From: Burkholderiales bacterium RIFCSPHIGHO2_12_FULL_63_20
Lineage (GTDB): Bacteria; Pseudomonadota; Gammaproteobacteria; Burkholderiales; Burkholderiaceae_C
DNA: 34,441 bases
NCBI GenBank assembly: GCA_001770775.1
Contig: MESA01000007.1
Coordinates: forward strand, 1-34,441
Reading direction: 5' to 3'
Shown: positions 31,915 through 34,441 of the stretch, one piece after another
Numbering within the stretch: position 1 is the stretch's first letter
How the letters are laid out: every line of letters starts with the position of its first letter
Program-made: the position numbers and the translations under genes
The notes under the pieces: generated by a model
Told to the model about the DNA's origin: nothing
Databases searched by the model: none
What the model saw: only the letters and a program-made list of their open reading frames with translations

Positions 31915-32187
31915 TTAATTGAGCGCGTCCTTCAGGGCCTTGCCTGGGCGGAACTTGGGCACCTTGGCCTTTTTGATCTTGATCTCGGCACCCGTGCGGG
32001 GATTGCGTCCGGTACGCGCCGCGCGGGTGCTCACCGCGAAGGTGCCGAAACCCAACAGCGACACGTTGTCACCTTTTTTGAGGGAAGTCTGGATGCCACC
32101 GATCACCGCCTCCAGCGCACGACCTGCGGCCGCCTTGGAGATGTCTGCCTGTTGGGCAATGTGTTCAATCAACTCGGACTTGTTCAC
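31915..32187 (-). CDS. DNA-binding protein HU
   Basis: 90 aa with a GTG start, preceded by GGAGGG with an 8-nt spacing. [20 protein letters not shown] is the HU N-terminal helix pair, and [27 protein letters not shown] contains the beta-arm with the conserved R-N-P intercalating proline. HU compacts and bends DNA as a dimer in the nucleoid. It lies 32 bp after pgsA and just before tRNA-Val. HU rather than IHF is favoured by the length and by the lack of the IHF-specific N-terminal sequence. Confidence 0.95.
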   Translation of the reverse strand: MNKSELIEHIAQQADISKAAAGRALEAVIGGIQTSLKKGDNVSLLGFGTFAVSTRAARTGRNPRTGAEIKIKKAKVPKFRPGKALKDALN

Positions 32188-32219
32188 GAAAACTTCCCTC
32201 CACAGTACAACGAAAAAAC

Positions 32220-32786
32220 TCAGCGCGACTTGGCCCGGATGTCCGGCAAAGACTTCTGCAGGTAGTAAATCATCGACCAGATCGTGAGCGCACAGGCGAT
32301 GTAGATCAACCAAGTGCCCACCAGGTGGCTGTGAAACAACCCGAACACATCGGCGTCCAGCAACAGCAGTACGATGGCCGCCATCTGGGTTGCCGTTTTC
32401 AGCTTGCCCAACATGTGCACCGCCACGCTGCCTGAGGCACCGATTTTGGCCATCCACTCTCGTAAAGCAGAAATGGCAATTTCGCGGCCAATGATGATGA
32501 AGGCCACCAGCGCCCCGACACGGCCCAGGTCCAGCAAAATCAAAATCGAGGCACAGACCAGGAACTTGTCGGCCACCGGATCCAGAAAAGCGCCAAAAGC
32601 CGAGGTCTGGTTCAAGCGACGCGCCAGCCAGCCATCCAGCCAGTCTGTGGCGGCCACCACCACGAACAATGCGGCCGCAGTCACATTGATCTGCGACTGA
32701 GTCCAAGGTAGATAAAAAACAGCCACGATGAGCGGAATCGCAACGATCCGCGCCCAAGTGAGCATGGTGGGCAAGGTGAGAAACAT
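32220..32786 (-). CDS. pgsA: CDP-diacylglycerol-glycerol-3-phosphate 3-phosphatidyltransferase
   Basis: 188 aa from ATG 32786; the frame opens at 32828 but those extra residues are charged and unlike the family. The CDP-alcohol phosphotransferase motif D-G-x2-A-R-x8-G-x3-D-x3-D is intact ([11 protein letters not shown]...[11 protein letters not shown], about 48-70). Several hydrophobic helices are visible. It transfers the phosphatidyl group from CDP-diacylglycerol to glycerol-3-phosphate at the inner membrane, the first committed step to phosphatidylglycerol. It sits downstream of uvrC, as in many proteobacteria. No strong Shine-Dalgarno site is seen. Confidence 0.95.
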   Translation of the reverse strand: MFLTLPTMLTWARIVAIPLIVAVFYLPWTQSQINVTAAALFVVVAATDWLDGWLARRLNQTSAFGAFLDPVADKFLVCASILILLDLGRVGALVAFIIIGREIAISALREWMAKIGASGSVAVHMLGKLKTATQMAAIVLLLLDADVFGLFHSHLVGTWLIYIACALTIWSMIYYLQKSLPDIRAKSR

Positions 32787-32824
32787 GGGAGCATTGTGCC
32801 GTGAACCACGGTCGTCAGTGGTCC

Positions 32825-33379
32825 TCACCGGCGATCCAGTGTCATCGGTTTGAACTGGCGTTGCTCATTGAACAGAAACGTCTCATTGAACTTCCACGGT
32901 CGCGGCAACCTTGACACATTGCCAAACGGCGCAGCACGACGCACGGCCTGGATGGCAAGTTGCACCGTGTCGCGCGCCTGACTGGGGTAACGCATGACAT
33001 CAATGTCGCGCACAGAGCCATCGGCATTCAGCTCGATGGTCAGCACCGGAATGGCCAGCAGCATGGGGGGCGATGCGTCCGAGTAGCTCAGACCGGGGCT
33101 GGCAGCCACCATGCGCCGCGCGGCCTGCTCACGGGCGTGGGCCCAGTTCCGTGGCGTGTCGGGCGGGGCCAGTTTCACCACACGCGGCGCTCCCGGGCGA
33201 CTCGGCTCTGCGGTGGGCGCCCCAACCTGTGGCGGTTTGGGCGGCGGTGGCGCACCTTTGTCCGATGGCATCAGGCCACATCCTGCCAGCCAGGCTGACA
33301 AGGCCAAAACACCCAACAGGCCGGCACGCGCTCCCGGCGCATCAGCGCAGGGCCTTGTAGATCTCTTCTGCCAGTTCAT
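32825..33379 (-). CDS. Lipoprotein with TonB-C-like domain, starting inside uvrC
   Basis: 184 aa from ATG 33379, which has GGAGGG 8 nt upstream, so the gene overlaps the last 38 nt of uvrC (33342-33379). The start gives a lipoprotein signal: basic n-region (NWQKRSTR), hydrophobic core and lipobox L-A-G-C with C34. A Pro/Gly/Ala-rich linker follows (about 40-75). The C-terminal part ([20 protein letters not shown] ... AVRRAAPFG ... WKFNETFLF) resembles the TonB/TolA C-terminal fold, commonly found in periplasmic proteins. Function unknown. It is translationally coupled to uvrC and followed 38 bp later by pgsA. Confidence 0.85.
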   Translation of the reverse strand: MNWQKRSTRPCADAPGARAGLLGVLALSAWLAGCGLMPSDKGAPPPPKPPQVGAPTAEPSRPGAPRVVKLAPPDTPRNWAHAREQAARRMVAASPGLSYSDASPPMLLAIPVLTIELNADGSVRDIDVMRYPSQARDTVQLAIQAVRRAAPFGNVSRLPRPWKFNETFLFNEQRQFKPMTLDRR

Positions 33380-34441
33380 GCGAAATTCCCTCCACGCTTG
33401 CCAGTTCTTCCACGCTCGCCGAGCCCACGCCTTTGACGCCGCCAAACCGTTGCAGCAGTTTCGCACGGCGTTTCGGGCCCACCCCGGCGATGTCTTCCAG
33501 GCGGCTGCCGCCGGTGCGCACACTGGCACGCCGAGCACGCATGCCAGTGATGGCAAAGCGGTGCGCCTCGTCCCGGATCTGCGCCACTAGCATCAGCGCA
33601 GCCGAGCTGGGTGACAGGGCCAGCTTGGGCCGCCCGTCGGCAAACACCAACTCTTCCAGGCCCACCTTGCGCCCCTCGCCCTTTTCCACCCCCACGATGA
33701 TGGACAAGGGCAAGCCCAGGGACTGGAACACGTCACGGGCCATCGCCACCTGCCCCTTGCCCCCGTCGATCAGCACGAGGTCGGGCACCCGGGCGGCCTT
33801 GGTACCAGCGGCACTGTAACGTCGCTCCAGGGTCTGCTTCATCGCAGCATAGTCATCACCCGGGGTGATGCCCGAGATGTTGTAGCGGCGGTATTGCGAG
33901 GGCTGCATCTTGTGCCCCTCGTACACCACACAGGACGCCTGAGTGGCTTCTCCAGCTGTGTGGCTGATGTCGAAACACTCGATGCGCAGGCCTGACAGAG
34001 GGTCATGAACCGCGGCCACGGGTGTCGCCGGTGCCGCCGCATCGCCTTCTTCCGGTGTCTCGGCCGCATCGTCCAGACCGGCCTCGCGGGCATCCAGATC
34101 CAGATCGAGGTTGAGCGCCTCCACCAGCGCGCGCGTGCGTGCCTGTTGCGAGCCTTCTTCGCTGAGCAGACGTGCCAAGGACAGCTCGGCGCCCTTGATG
34201 GCCATCTCCAGCCAGGCCCGACGCTGCTCCCGCGGCTGGTGTACCACCGTGATTTTGCGGCCGCCCTGCTCTGCCAGTGCCTCGACCAGCGCAGGGTTCA
34301 CCGGATGGCTCAAGATCAACAGAGACGGCACCGCGCCGCCCAAATAGTGCTGCGTCAGGAAGGCCTCCAGCACCCGCACCTCGGTCGCCTGCACCAAGGC
34401 ATCCATGTCCGGCGCTCCGGCCCCAGGCGCACCCGGCACAG
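33342..34441 (-). CDS. uvrC: UvrABC excinuclease subunit C, C-terminal part (cut by window edge)
   Basis: About 366 codons are visible; the N-terminal GIY-YIG half lies beyond the window. The RNase H-like endonuclease domain is present: FDISHTAGE (catalytic Asp), VLIDGGKGQ (second Asp) and RDEAHRFAI (His). A helix-hairpin-helix pair closes the protein ([42 protein letters not shown]). An acidic Ala/Glu/Asp-rich stretch ([18 protein letters not shown]) precedes the endonuclease domain and is longer than in E. coli. UvrC makes both incisions in nucleotide excision repair. First visible gene of uvrC-lipoprotein-pgsA-HU-tRNA-Val. Confidence 0.96.
   Translation of the reverse strand, partial: VPGAPGAGAPDMDALVQATEVRVLEAFLTQHYLGGAVPSLLILSHPVNPALVEALAEQGGRKITVVHQPREQRRAWLEMAIKGAELSLARLLSEEGSQQARTRALVEALNLDLDLDAREAGLDDAAETPEEGDAAAPATPVAAVHDPLSGLRIECFDISHTAGEATQASCVVYEGHKMQPSQYRRYNISGITPGDDYAAMKQTLERRYSAAGTKAARVPDLVLIDGGKGQVAMARDVFQSLGLPLSIIVGVEKGEGRKVGLEELVFADGRPKLALSPSSAALMLVAQIRDEAHRFAITGMRARRASVRTGGSRLEDIAGVGPKRRAKLLQRFGGVKGVGSASVEELASVEGISHELAEEIYKALR

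Overview
The window reads as a chromosome segment of a high-GC betaproteobacterium, most likely order Burkholderiales and probably Comamonadaceae. This is inferred from gene content and order (recC-recB-recD, uvrC-lipoprotein-pgsA-HU-tRNA-Val, ppiD-tRNA-His, DUF4124 and DUF3597/DUF937 proteins), not from a database search. Both tRNA genes encode their own CCA ends. No transposase, phage gene, CRISPR array or rRNA is visible.

Left part, 1-6.3 kb: accessory-looking, with visibly lower GC than the rest. An exported metallo-beta-lactamase-fold hydrolase (minus strand) is divergent from a MerR-type regulator and a flavodoxin-fold NAD(P)H:quinone oxidoreductase. The divergent region holds a textbook MerR-style elongated promoter. 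This block is bracketed by a 12-bp inverted repeat (61-72 / 2255-2266). About 700 bp of non-coding, decayed sequence follows (possible PilZ remnant), then a DUF4124 protein, a membrane-anchored MBL-fold hydrolase and an RsbRD-like/PAS/GGDEF diguanylate cyclase.

6.4-9.75 kb: a run of eight small same-strand genes: a 50-aa basic peptide, a c-type cytochrome, dodecin, a two-helix membrane protein, DUF3597, a Gly-rich DUF937 protein with an EF-hand-like loop, a GlsB/YeaQ-family protein and a small membrane protein. Most have good Shine-Dalgarno sites and several gaps contain hairpins. It looks like a set of stress or envelope functions and is the best candidate here for an uncharacterised functional group.

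9.76-20 kb: a class A penicillin-binding protein, a DUF2314 protein, an RlmN/Cfr-family radical SAM methyltransferase, a giant fused indolepyruvate ferredoxin oxidoreductase, O-acetylhomoserine sulfhydrylase with a strong terminator, and a bestrophin-family channel.

20-34.4 kb, almost all minus strand: the recC-recB-recD operon with 4-nt overlaps; tRNA-His behind ppiD with its own promoter and a perfect 14-bp terminator stem; then uvrC (cut by the window edge), a lipoprotein gene that starts inside uvrC, pgsA, HU and tRNA-Val. This part is core DNA repair, envelope and translation machinery.
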